Assembly: GCA_038502055.1 (NCBI GenBank)
Contig: JAXRKN010000037.1
Coordinates: forward strand, 4,607,501 to 4,671,500
DNA from: Tanytarsus gracilentus
Taxonomy: Eukaryota; Arthropoda; Insecta; Diptera; Chironomidae
Direction of reading: 5' to 3'
DNA: 64,000 nucleotides
Position numbers and translations under genes: made by a program. Of the stretch, positions 12,601 to 23,700 are shown in pieces; position 1 is the first letter of the stretch; every line of letters starts with the position of its first letter. The notes beneath the pieces were generated by a model that ran no database searches, had not been told where the DNA came from, and was given only the letters and a program-made list of their open reading frames with translations.

Positions 12601-13844
12601 TATCCTCCATACGCACCACACTCCTACTTACTTTAATAATTATTTCCTGTTCAAGGATTTTCAATTTCATTTTAAATCAATTTGTCTGAAAGTTATGATG
12701 AGATTAAGTAGATACTTTTCGTCCGATTTATCACAATTTAATAAGCTTTTTTTTGAGGCGAGCACAAAAAAAACATCCTCAGAAAAGCTTTTCGACATTT
12801 TTCATTTTTCTACATGCAGGTAGGAAAATTGTTGCGTGATTTTCAATTAAACTCTTGAAATCTGTTTTAAATATTTCTATTTCAAAACGAGCTCTATCAA
12901 AAAAAAAGTTAAATGAAAAATTTCTTCTCTCTTCCTTCAACGCTTAATTACGTCTTTCAAATTCTTATGAAATTTTGGGGCTAAATTAAAATGTAATTAA
13001 CCTCAATACATAAGACGTTGATGATGTCAAATATGTAATCAATTATGATTATCCCAACAACTCGGAGGACTACATTCACAGGTGAAAATTTGCTATAAAA
13101 TTTATTTCAATGACAATTTACTAATCTTTAATTTTTTTTTTCTATTTCACAGAATTGGCCGAACAGGTCGTTTGAATAATACAGGCACTGCTTATACCCT
13201 ATTCACTCCGAATAATTCGCCGAAAGCAAACGATTTAATCAGTGTCCTTCGTGAGGCCAATCAAATAATTAATCCTCGATTGGTTGAGCTCAGCAAGAAC
13301 TCGTATGGAAACAAAAGTAGGTTTTTACTATTTAAAAAATTTTTATTTTAATTATCGCCTCTTTTAAATAGAAGGTAACAATCGCGGCGGTATGAACAAG
13401 AAGTTCACTAACGATCGTCGTACGGGTGGTGCTCCAGCAGGAGGTCGTATGATGCAAGATCGTAAACGTAAGTGGGAAGGTGGAAATGACGACTCTGAAG
13501 CTAAACGTTCGGCACCGGGCGGAATGGCTGGCTCACGTTTTTCCTCTGATTCACGTGGCTATCAAGGCAAGCCGGCTGGTAATGGTTATGCGGGTCAAAA
13601 GAGTTTTGGAAGCTATAATCGAGATGGAAATACTACAGGAGGCTATCAATTGAGATCATACGACAAACCAGCTGGAACGTATGGCCAAAAGCCGCCAACC
13701 TCAGCACCTTCAGCTGGCATGGCAATGGCCTATCAGCCTGCATACGGCGGCTATCAAACCATGTCATACGCTCAATATCCTCCAATGTCATTCGCTTTCC
13801 CACCACCCTCATCTTCTGCAATGCCACCATTGCCCAAGAACTAA
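9619..13844 (+). CDS. Rm62: p68-type DEAD-box ATP-dependent RNA helicase (DDX5/DDX17/Rm62 family)
   Basis: Eight coding exons: 9619-9620, 10038-10569, 10627-10697, 10755-10926, 10981-11434, 13015-13081, 13153-13316, 13372-13844, giving 644 residues. The start codon is split: exon 1 ends in AT and exon 2 supplies the G. No earlier ATG is seen in the short leader. The protein begins with a Gly/Asn-rich RGG-like segment. It then has all helicase motifs: Q motif GFTTPTNIQ (116-124), AKTGSGKT (141-148), PTRELA (178-183), TPGR, DEAD (251-254), SAT (282-284), ARGID (about 407-411) and HRIGRTGR (432-439). A Gly/Tyr/Pro-rich tail follows. Family members unwind RNA in pre-mRNA splicing, transcription co-regulation and RNP remodelling in the nucleus. 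Introns are 54-72 nt except the first (417 nt) and the fifth (1580 nt). The assignment to the p68 group rests on sequences such as the SAT-region and INIGSLDLSANHNI. The Drosophila symbol is used by homology. Confidence 0.93.
11749..11837 (+). other. Candidate cassette (poison) exon inside helicase intron 5
   Basis: Within the unusually long 1580-nt intron lies an 89-nt stretch of visibly higher GC. It is preceded by a T-rich acceptor ending in ATAG (11745-11748) and followed by a GTAAAA donor at 11838. Spliced after exon 5 it would give GCA then TAG, stopping translation before motif VI. Its length is not a multiple of three. This comes from splice-like signals only. Confidence 0.3.
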
Positions 13845-14418
13845 GCAAACTTTAATTTCTATTTTCTCTCATCTCATTTTCCTATATTCCTTCATCATAA
13901 TCATATACATTTAATTAAATAGTATAAAATGACCCTCAAAAAAAATACACACAAGAAAATATTATTCCATTCATTAGGTGAAATTGGAATTGCAAACTAG
14001 CAGAAATGCATAAAAAGAGAAAATTTGTGAATTTTATGTGTTTGTGCAGTCGATTAGAAATGGGGGAAAAAAATTCACTAATTTCAAGGAAGGATTTTCT
14101 CGTCCTGTTAAAGTGATATGAATTCAATATTTATGAACTAAAAAATCTCTTTATTTATTTTTCATTCTTTAAAATTTTAAATTTTTATCAAATGTACATG
14201 CAAGTAATAAAAAAAAAAGAAATTGCGCAGAATAAAACAATTTTATTGAATTAAAAGAAAATTTTTTCTTTAATTTTAAATTTCAGACGATAAGTTTGAC
14301 GTCATTCAAGGATGAATCTTAAGTGAGAAATCGAAAATAAGGCTTGAACATTTCTAGCTAATCCGAATTAATTCAGATAACCCTGAATGATGTGCCCTTC
14401 AAAACATAACCTAGTAAG
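13845..14418 (+). terminator. Helicase 3' UTR with AATAAA signals, then SAM-gene leader
   Basis: AATAAA occurs at 14206-14211, before an A-run, and at 14231-14236; either can end the helicase mRNA. A pyrimidine-rich acceptor-like ATTTCAG ends at 14286. A 5' UTR intron of the next gene is therefore possible. No coding sequence is seen here. Confidence 0.5.
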
Positions 14419-14874
14419 ATGACTGGAAGACGAGCAAAATCAGTTTCGAGCTTATCTAAGCTTAATCATTGCGCTGTGACGAGAAGATCAACCAGAATCT
14501 CAAACGCTTCTCTCAGTGAATATCCACCAGTTGTTTTTGGTAAGAAAAGGCATTATATGGACTTGGATATAAAACCGCATGTAAAAGGAATTCTTCTTAA
14601 TTCAACACCGCCTGTAAAAGGAATTCTTCGCAATTCAACACCAAAAACACCATCAAAATCGGACATTACAAAGTGGACATGCGATGACGTCGTCAGCTAT
14701 TTCAAGAGCAAAAATTTGGACTCAAAAGACGTGCTTAAGCTTAAGCAGCAACTCGTTGATGGAGATGTTCTCTTAAAGTTAAAACGGGAAGATTTGAGCA
14801 GTCTCAATCTTAAGCTCGGAACATTTATTAAGATGTGGGAACTCATTGAGAAGTTACAGAAGCAAATCGAATGA
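14419..14874 (+). CDS. Small SAM-domain protein with tandem KGIL-NSTP motifs
   Basis: Single exon, 151 residues. The basic Ser/Arg-rich N-terminus (MTGRRAKSVSSLSK) looks disordered. Residues about 54-76 contain a duplicated motif, VKGILLNSTP then VKGILRNSTP, followed by KTPSKSD. The C-terminal part, about 82-148, is a sterile alpha motif: WTCDDVVSYFKSKNL, a KLKQQLVDGDVLLKL middle and a LGTFIKMWELIEKL last helix. SAM domains are protein-interaction or polymerisation modules. The GILR in the second repeat matches the SILK-type ([GS]IL[RK]) docking motif for protein phosphatase 1, and KGIL also resembles the start of inhibitor-2. That docking role is inference. It is convergent with CTU2, with stop codons only 21 nt apart. 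I do not recognise a named ortholog. Confidence 0.82.
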   Translation: MTGRRAKSVSSLSKLNHCAVTRRSTRISNASLSEYPPVVFGKKRHYMDLDIKPHVKGILLNSTPPVKGILRNSTPKTPSKSDITKWTCDDVVSYFKSKNLDSKDVLKLKQQLVDGDVLLKLKREDLSSLNLKLGTFIKMWELIEKLQKQIE

Positions 14875-14891
14875 AAAACTGTCATCTTCTC

Positions 14892-14900
14892 TTTATTAAA
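14892..14900. terminator. Two-way poly(A) signal shared by SAM gene and CTU2
   Basis: TTTATTAAA reads ATTAAA (14895-14900) on the plus strand, 20 nt after the SAM-gene stop, and AATAAA (14897-14892) on the minus strand. The minus-strand hexamer overlaps the CTU2 stop codon TAA (14898-14896). The two mRNAs must overlap at their 3' ends, and CTU2 must have an extremely short 3' UTR if this signal is used. Confidence 0.55.
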
Positions 14901-16134
14901 ACAATTCATTTAATTCTTCATCGTTTAGACCAATAAAAATATTTCTACATCCATGACATAAACTCTTTTTATTTGAATTTCCACCTTCAACCGCAATTTG
15001 AGCTTTTTCCTCGCACCTTTTAACGTTCGCTGGCTGATCAGCCGTTTCGGATACGACACGCGAGAATTCGATTGCAAAAAGTGTATTTGAATTTTCGACA
15101 TCCATGGCCGAGTGACAAAGTTGACATCGCTCTTCGCCGGCTCTCGGCGCAATTTTCGCACACGATCGATAGACAGCCGAAACTGTTCCCGAGAAGTTCT
15201 CTTGGAGGCCATCGATAAAGCTGGACGTTAAATTTTGTATGCTCGCAAACTTCCCAGCATCCTCTCCAAATGACTTTGACGGAATGTACTTAAAGCCATT
15301 GAATTTATTATAGCTCGTCACTTCCAACACACCAAGATCTTTTAGCGGCCGAAGAATTCGAGTTTCTTCCGTTCTGTCGTCACAAAATGAGACATCGTGC
15401 GCAACGGACGATCCACGACCGAGAGACATTGCCGATATGAGTCGCTTTGCCATAATTTCGCTTATGTCAGAGATGAAAGTGAAGCCACAGTCGAGTTTTG
15501 ATGCAATTTTACGGAGACATTCCGCTTGTGTGGTTCTGATAAAGTCCTGCTTCGATGTAAGCGATTGCAGAGCATTGAATGACTTTAAATATGAGTTCTC
15601 GTGTTCGAGTAAAGCACTTATATCCTCTTTGGAGATTGCATCAAGACACAAAAGATTTTCCGGATCACCAACTGTTGCGTAGTGACATTTGATGCCATTG
15701 AATTGAGCGAGAATTTCCCTCATACTTTGTATCTCCTTAAATCTCTCATTAATGTCAATCGAATTGATGCACGCAATGTCCACGTACACAACTTCCAGAT
15801 CGACACAAAGTTTCTTGAACGAAAAATCTTCAACTCCCAATTTTGTCATGCTGAGAAGGCAAACATCGCTGGCACTTCCGGAAAAGTTCACGAGCACTTT
15901 AGCACCACGCGGAACGAGCTTTGTTGAACCCAGACTAGCTCGAAATTTGTGTCTAACGAACAGCAGAAAGCAATTCTTGCACATGGACGATTTAAGATCC
16001 AATTTTATCACACTTTTTTCACTTTTACATTTATTGCATATTTCATCTTCGACAATTCCATTGATTTTCTCATCTCTAACCATCGAGTGAGCACCTCCTT
16101 CATCGCCAAAATCTTCTTCGCCTATGCTGCACAT
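14896..16134 (-). CDS. Ctu2: Cytoplasmic tRNA 2-thiolation protein 2 (CTU2/NCS2)
   Basis: Single exon, 412 residues, starting MCSIGEEDFGDEGG, which is the conserved CTU2 N-terminus. With CTU1 this protein forms the complex that adds the 2-thio group to U34 of tRNA-Lys, -Glu and -Gln, using sulfur relayed by URM1. Visible elements are zinc-binding-type cysteine pairs C33/C36, C52/C55, C337/C340 and C393/C396. A degenerate PP-loop (VNFSGSAS, about 83-90) lacks the canonical SGGxDS of the catalytic partner, as expected for CTU2. It is divergent from the MCAT gene, with 164 nt between start codons, and convergent with the SAM gene. Length is slightly short for the family but both conserved ends are present. 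Confidence 0.93.
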   Translation of the reverse strand: MCSIGEEDFGDEGGAHSMVRDEKINGIVEDEICNKCKSEKSVIKLDLKSSMCKNCFLLFVRHKFRASLGSTKLVPRGAKVLVNFSGSASDVCLLSMTKLGVEDFSFKKLCVDLEVVYVDIACINSIDINERFKEIQSMREILAQFNGIKCHYATVGDPENLLCLDAISKEDISALLEHENSYLKSFNALQSLTSKQDFIRTTQAECLRKIASKLDCGFTFISDISEIMAKRLISAMSLGRGSSVAHDVSFCDDRTEETRILRPLKDLGVLEVTSYNKFNGFKYIPSKSFGEDAGKFASIQNLTSSFIDGLQENFSGTVSAVYRSCAKIAPRAGEERCQLCHSAMDVENSNTLFAIEFSRVVSETADQPANVKRCEEKAQIAVEGGNSNKKSLCHGCRNIFIGLNDEELNELF

Positions 16135-16298
16135 TATTTTTTTTTTAAAAAATATTTCACGTGCGAATGTTTTTGTTTATTTTTTTATAAACTTTTCACT
16201 AAAGTTATTTTCCCCCTGAAAAAAATAATGCTCGAAAATAAAAATTATTAAAATTTTTTGAAATTGCAAAATAGTTAAAGAAAGAAAATAGCAACAAA
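16135..16298. promoter_or_regulatory. Divergent promoter region of CTU2 and MCAT
   Basis: Only 164 nt separate the two opposed start codons, so both core promoters and both leaders must lie here. The sequence is AT-rich; I see no convincing TATA box. Confidence 0.6.
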
Positions 16299-17633
16299 AT
16301 GCTTCTGAATCGACTGGCAGTGAGGAACTTTGTGAGTTCAAGTGCATTAAGATGTAATAACAAATTAAAAGACCTTATTGAGGGTGCCGCATTAGGGTGA
16401 GGAAGAATTAAATTTTAAATTTTAGGTAAATATATATAAAATAAAACTCTAATTTAAGCTACGATGAAAAACCATCAACATCAGAGGATACTTGGTCGAC
16501 GAGTCCTTATCCGGAAGGCGCTGTATTTGATAGACGAGATCAGGGCAGGAAAGTCGGCAGATCTAAAGTTGATCCTCGCGAAACATCAATTATTCTCTTT
16601 CCTGTGAGTTAAGCGTGCACATATGAACGCAAAATAAATTAATAACTTTTTTATTATTCAGGGACAAGGTGCTCAGTACGTCGGTATGGCTGAAAAACTA
16701 ACAAAAATTCCAGAAGCTATGGATCTGTTTCAGAAGGCTAAGGAAGTTTTACGGTAACTAATTCACTTTTAATTTAGTTAAAAATTAAATAATATTTTTT
16801 TTAGTTATGATCTTCTCGAGTTGTGTCTCAAAGGACCTAAACATAAGCTCAATCAGACAATTTATGCTCAACCAGCGATTGCAGTAACGTCTCTTGCCTC
16901 GCTCGAAAGACTCAAAGAAGCTCGTCCAACCTCCATAGACTCTTGCGTTGCGGCCGCTGGATTTTCATTGGGTGAAATCACTGCTTTAATTTTTGCCGGC
17001 GCCATTCCATTCGAGAAAGGCATTCGATTGATTCAGGTGCGAGCAGAAGCGATGCAAATTGCCAGTGAAAATACGCCGTCGGGTATGGCGACTGTTTTCT
17101 ATGGACCTGATTCAATGTTAGGAAAAGCATGCGAAAGAGCGGTTGACTGGTGTTTAGATAAAGGAATTGAAGATCCCCAGTGTCAGATAGCCAATTATCT
17201 CTATCCACACTGTAAAGTCGTAGCGGGTAACATTGAAGCGCTCGATTTTCTCGAGAAAAATAAGGAACAATTTAGGCTACGAAAAATAAGAAGACTCCCG
17301 GTCAGTGGCGCATTTCATACGAAAATCATGGAATCGGCAGTTGAACCGTTTAAAAGAGCACTGAGAAAAATTGAACTTAGCGATCCTCACATAAATGTCC
17401 ACTCGTGCGTTGACGGCAGACCTTATAAAAATACCGATCACATATTAAAGCAACTTCCAAGACAAATCATTAAGCCCGTCAAATGGGAGCAATTACTCCA
17501 CATTGTCTACGAGAGAAAGCAAGATACCCATTTTCCAAAAACCTTCGAATGTGCACCCGGTGAATCATTAATATCGATATTAAAGCAAGTCAACGCTAAA
17601 GCATCCGACACGGCGATATCAGTTGAAAAATAA
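16299..17633 (+). CDS. Mcat: Malonyl-CoA:ACP transacylase, mitochondrial type (MCAT)
   Basis: Four exons, 16299-16396, 16459-16603, 16662-16753 and 16805-17633, give 387 residues. The enzyme transfers malonyl from CoA to acyl carrier protein in mitochondrial type II fatty-acid synthesis, which feeds lipoate production. The N-terminus (MLLNRLAVRNFVSSSALRC) is basic and hydroxylated, as in a mitochondrial targeting peptide. Family landmarks are PYPEGAVF, the GQGAQ oxyanion-hole motif (82-86), the nucleophile elbow GFSLGE with Ser166, an Arg in the QVRAEAM segment and catalytic His283 in GAFHTK. Exon junction phases (2, 0, 2) all close. The 3' end is convergent with the minus-strand ANKRD-like gene. 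Confidence 0.95.
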
Positions 17634-17661
17634 CTTTTTTCTAGTTCATTAAATTTGTGCT

Positions 17662-17687
17662 TTTATTTTTCATACTTAAAAAATAAA
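17662..17687. terminator. Crossed poly(A) signals of MCAT (+) and ANKRD-like (-)
   Basis: The minus-strand signal (TTTATT on plus, 17662-17667) lies to the left of the plus-strand AATAAA (17682-17687). Each transcript therefore runs past the other's signal and the 3' UTRs overlap. Only 115 nt separate the stop codons. Confidence 0.55.
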
Positions 17688-17748
17688 AATTAACAAATGC
17701 AGATTTTGTTAAGAATGTAGAAAGAATTAAAATTTAAAAAAAAATTGT

Positions 17749-20700
17749 TCAATTTTTGATACTCGGTGTTGTGTATTCATCGCTAACGTCTACCATAGGT
17801 ACATGCAGTTCTTCAATCTCGGGAGTTGCTCTATAATCACACAAAAGGAATTCTTTCAGCTTCCAACCCCAATCCATTTTTTGCACAGCATGAAGACTTT
17901 CTGCTTCGTTTGTGTGACGAATAATCATCGCTTCCTGAAATTGTAAAAAAAATTAAACTACGTGATCTTTAAAAAAATATTTTTCGCACCTTAATTTTAT
18001 CCCACTTATCATCGAGATCTTTGAGTTCCTTAAAAAAATATCGATTATTGTAGCGTTCTTCTGGGTCAGGCGTTATTGGATTGTAAACTTCCTCGTCCTT
18101 CAATATTGTACAAACTGAAAATGGCTGAGGTTGACCTGCTTGCATTTGAGCCGCCTTACAGTGAACCCTCAATATTTCCTGTTCCTTCGAGAGAACAAGT
18201 TTTTCCTTTTCCACATTGTGCTTCATTTTAAGCTTATGTCGCTCCTTTTCCTGCTCCAAAAATGTGTCTTTCATTTGTGTTGGCAAGAGCGGTGGAATGA
18301 TGATGTTAGGTTCAGTTGATGTTTTTCCATTCAACGAGTAAGTCCTTCGATTCATGAGATAATCTTCGAGACCTTTGAGTGGTCGTGGCTCGATGGGATG
18401 TAAATTTCTATGTCGCTGTTCAATTTGTTTTCGCAGATCGATGTACATCTGATAGCAGTTGGTGAAGGGTTGATCGTGAGGATGTACCGGCTCGCCACTC
18501 TTATCACTTCCATCTTTTGAGTTGCTGTCTTTGAGATCGACAGAAGAGCTCGTTGATGGACCGGCAATGCTCAAAGTACTACTACTCGCTGACGATGATG
18601 ATGCTGCTGCTGCTGCTGCAGGCTGATCTTTATTACTGCTCGTCTTAATTTTTCTCTTTCTCGGATGAAGTTCAACCAATGATTGCGTCGAAGTCGAGGC
18701 TTGTGCTTGCTGTTGATTTTGAGTTTGTGATGTGCTTGCTGAATTGATTGGATTTGAAATACTTGTTGAGGTTGCGAGTGGAGCTGTCGAATTGTTAATA
18801 TTCACTTGTTGTCCATTACTCTCCGACTCATTTCCAGCTGATGATGAATCGGCTAAATTTTGAGCGGCAGGTGATGGCGTCGAACTGGCTGGAAGTTGAG
18901 GTGATGAATTGTTTGAACTTCTGTCGTCTTTCGAGTCTTTTCCACCTCGCTGAGAACTTCTCGTCACGCGAGTCTCTTTTGATTTTCCTGTCAATTTGTT
19001 TTCTTCGCTATTCGACTTAGTTGAATCGGCCGATGGACTTAAACTTCTTGTCGTTCCCGTAAGTGCTGTAGATTCTTGTTTGTCGTTTGAGTTGCAGCTA
19101 TCATTAGAGCTTGCATTGAGCACATAGGGAAGTGTCGATGATGATGAAGTGGCTGGATTTCGAGATGTTCCACTTTTATTATTTGATCGCTGATTATTTG
19201 TTACTTGTTGAGTTACTTGCTGTCCATCTTGATTCTCATTACTTCCTTGACTCTGAGATTGCATTTGATTTGCTTGCGATTGTTGTTGTTGCTGCTGTTG
19301 CTGTTGTTGTTGTGGAATGACAATTTTTAATGGTGGAACTTTAGGACCGCCATCGATAGCGCTGCTCTTTGTGTTCTCATCATTATTATCGCCTTCAATA
19401 CTTTCGGCCGGTGATTTTATTGAGGTAATTTTGGGACTCTCGCATGGACTCTTTCTATCGCCCTTGCTTATCAATCCCATGGTCTTCGATGCAGGTCCTG
19501 GTGGCTTTTGACCAACACGTGACGTCACTCGATTTGCACCAGCAGATATCGAGGAAGATTTTGCTTCTTTTGCAATTGAATTGTTCGATTGATTAATTTG
19601 TAAAAATTCAGAATCTTTTCTCTTCTTTCTCTTCGAATCTTCTTCGGCTGGCGATAAAGTTTCATCATTTCTGTCTTGTTGATCGCCGAGAGTTCTCTTT
19701 TGCTGCTGCTGCTGTGTGCCTGACAACATCGATGACGTCGCTGATGCGGTAATAAGCTGTGACGCAGATGTTGTATCGCTGTCAGTTCCACTCTTGTCAT
19801 CGAGTGAAGATTTATCGAAAGCTTTTATGGGATTTTCATCATCGCCAGAACTGCACGAAGAGTGTTTCGGTGTCGATACAAATTCATATATGTCCGAGGG
19901 TTGTGATGTTGCTGATGATGCTGCTTGCTGTCCTAATGATGATGAACTTGATGGCAGAGTTTCCTCTTCAGCAGACGACTTCTTTAAATCTGTCTTTTTC
20001 TGCTGCTTACTGGCCATTTCTGTGAAAGAAAAAATAAAAAACCAATACATTGAAATTCCTATAAATTTTTATCTTTAAGTAACTTGAAACTTTTTTTTTC
20101 TTTTTCTATTTAAATTCCTAATTAAAAGGTAGGCTATACCTTTTATAAAATGTTGTGTTCTCATTAATTACAAAAGGTCACCCACGGCATCCAGCAAAAG
20201 TTCAACAGGCCGATCAAAGTCAACAATTTCGCATCAAATCCCTGCGAGTAAACTTTGTCGAAAGATAAAGTTTACTCTTGAAAGGTTTAGCAACGATATT
20301 TAGAGAGGACGTGTCTATGGGACTGTATACAGAGTAGAATAATTTTCATCTTCTAAAGGTTTAGGGAAATTTTCACTTTAGTATCTCTCTGAATTTCAAT
20401 GATTTTAAGGCAAAAAAAGAAATCATTTTTTTTCACCCTCATTGTGGACACGCTGCATAAAAAAGGACGATAATAATAAAAATATGTTTACGATGTGCAT
20501 ATAAAAAGTGGAAAATTTCCCATATAATAAGCTTTTACCCCTCACTCGATCTTGCTCTAAATTATAGTAATTTTTACTACTCATATTTGCTTTCAAGAAA
20601 CTTTAATTAAGAACTAATGGAGACACTCGAAAAAAAGATTCATCATTTCAGATCAAATCGTTTCATTTTACATTTTATTCTGATGCCGATGTTAATGTCT

Positions 20701-23700
20701 CTCGATTGCCCTTCCAACATCTCTCGCCACCCTCCCATGAGTGTAAATTTCATTCTTGTGTGAAAATGAAAATTTATGGAGCATTTGGTGAACGTTTTTC
20801 TCGTTTATTTCTCTTTTGGGGGAGAGGAAGAATGGGAGGATAAAATAAGGTTAACACACGCACGAAGTACCTCGTGTATTTACAAATAATAGAGGAAAAT
20901 TTTAAGCCATAGAATGTCCTTCATCCCATAAATTGAGGATTAAACCTTGCTTGCTGTTGAAGAACAGATTTTATGCAAATTCGTAAATATGAAACATTTC
21001 AACAGGGTCAAGGATTTTTTTTTCAATAAATTTATTTTTCATTTTCATCCTTTTAAAATCTAATCGAGAGTTGCTCGACCTTTTTAAAATAGCCCGGAAG
21101 CATAACAAAAGTCTCATCCACTTCCTCTCAAAGTAAATTCTCTCGAGTAAAAGTTAAACGATATCATTTCATGGAGGGACACGCATAAATAAAATTTTCC
21201 TCCTCTAATCTTTGGTATGAACTTCAAAAAATTAAATTTATAACGAGAAAATTTGGATTTAACATCGTCATGTAACAAGTTTTGATTAATTTTCGTCAAT
21301 TTGTTCGAGTGAAGGAAGGAAAGAGTACATAAAAATGCCTTCAAGGAAATGCTCAACATATTTCACTGGATTTCGGTAAATTTTATGGGGCTACACTTTT
21401 CAAAAAAAAGGAGAAAAAATGTGAAAGTCATGAGTTGCCTTTAATTCTATTACAACAAAAAAAAATCATTTTCAGCGTTCATGTTTCTCCCATTATTAAA
21501 TCATGATGGAAAGCAGAGTTGAGCGAAGAGGTGAAAAGTAAATAACCGAAGCTTAATACATTTTTTGCTCTTTGCTGGTTGATGGGGTCGAGAAAGAAGT
21601 GAATATTATTCATTTTTAAAAATTATTTGGAGTGAGGTAAGGTGTGTGAGTGAGTTTGGCAAATATATGCTTGGGCCTATGATTTATTCACTCACGGCTA
21701 GGAAAAATAAAGGTTTGTTGTAGGGGAAAGTACTCGGAATAAATTTAAATGAAATTTCTTCCCTTAAGCATGGAGGTGAAAAAATTAAAATTTAATCATC
21801 GAAGAAATGAAAAGTTGAACCTTTTTTTTTGTAAGCATAAATTGCTTTGCTTATTATGTACATTTTTAAGGATGAAAGCCGTGATTACAAATTACGACAA
21901 TTTTTTCACATCGCCGCTCATAATCTCCAGTTAATATCCACAGCACATCTTGCCAAAAAAAAATTCGGTAGCGTGAATAAATTTTCATAATTAGATAATT
22001 TAATTTATTAAATGCATATACATTATCCACCGCATTTTGCTCTCAATTGGCCGATTTTTTTGGTTTGTTTTTCACTTCATTTATCGTTCGTAATGAGCTG
22101 TGAGAAAATGGCATCAAGAAAATTTGTCACACCGAGAGAGCGAGAAAAGTTTTGAGCCAAAATTCTGACCACTTCATATGGACAAGGAAAAATTTAATTA
22201 TTGCCTTCAAAATTTTGCTGCAAATTGAAAAGTCAATGATTCAATTTTTTTTCTCCCTAAATGTGAGTGCGAATATTTGCGCATGAACTAAATTTTATGA
22301 TTTGCTTCAACAACGTGGTGCTAAACCGAGTCAGAAAATATGAAAAAAGAGAGGAAAAAGTTTATCGTTGTAAATTAGCAACAAACTCATGCTTGCCAAA
22401 CGTATGCAAGGATGATGATGATGAGTATGATAATGACAGCAAAAAAGGATGGGAGGAAAAACTTTTACATTTTTTATTTAAAAATAAAATTCATTTTTTT
22501 TATTAAAAAAATTAAGTTTCCACTCCTGTGAAATCTTTCATCCTACATTTAGAGAGATGCACGAAGGAAATGTGATATCCATGGAACTTTATTTTTTGAC
22601 AGTAAACTTAATTAACAGCAGCAGCAGCGAAACACACATGAGACTTCGCTATATATGTGGAGTGATTTATCCATGTAGAGCAAATAGGGAAGTTTTTCGA
22701 ACAAATAATTTAATCATTTCCATTCACCGACTCGGATAACAATGTGAGGAAATTTTGTCGCTCTGATCATCATCATCATCATTAATGTCAATCGTTTTTG
22801 CATTCATGGCAACTGAAAATGTGCTCGCTGTGTTAAATCCTCAAAACTCCCACTTGAAAAAGGACGAAATACGAAACCGCACACACACTCGCGCGTAAAA
22901 TATTTTCTCATCAAAAATTTAGTATCAAAATGTGATTAAATGTAAACTACCGCCCATTATGCCACCGCCACATTGCCAATGTATATTTTCAAATTTTCGT
23001 CAGTTATGGATTTTCGTCGTAAAAGAAATGACAACGAATAAAAATCCATATTACGGCACTCGAAGGCAATAATGTCAAAAATTACATTATGCTCATCGTC
23101 GAGAGTAATAAAAAGAGAGCGGAACAATTTTTGATGACGCTTTTACATATTCACAAATTTTATCGATAATGAAATCGAATTTTTACGACCTTTATTTTCT
23201 TTTTGGAAAAAAGAGCGTGTGAGGATTTATTGTGATGATCCTTCTTAGGCATTTGAAGAAGTACAATAGAAGTCAATTATGTCGAACTCTCGTTATTTAA
23301 GAATTTTGAAGGATATAAAAGGTTTGAAGTAGCATTAAATTTAATTTTTTCAAGGTACAAGAATTAATTTTATTGTTTAAACGTTTTAAAACTCACGTTT
23401 TCGAAGCGCTAAATTTGAATTTCTTTAAACAACAAAAAAAAAGTCTCCTTCATAATTAAAACCCATTATTCATTTCTCAAATTAGCTAATATATACAAGT
23501 TGCGAAGGGTAACGTCGAAAGGATTCTATTCAAAGAGAAAAAGTCATGATGATGTGAAAGAAATTATGGCAAACAATAAATATTTAATTTTTATTATTCC
23601 ACTTTTTCTGAGAGAAATCTCTTTTCTTGTTTTCTAGCGCTTCTTACAATCCACCCCACTTCCAACACCATTAGAGCTTTGACTTTTATGTAAAGAAATT

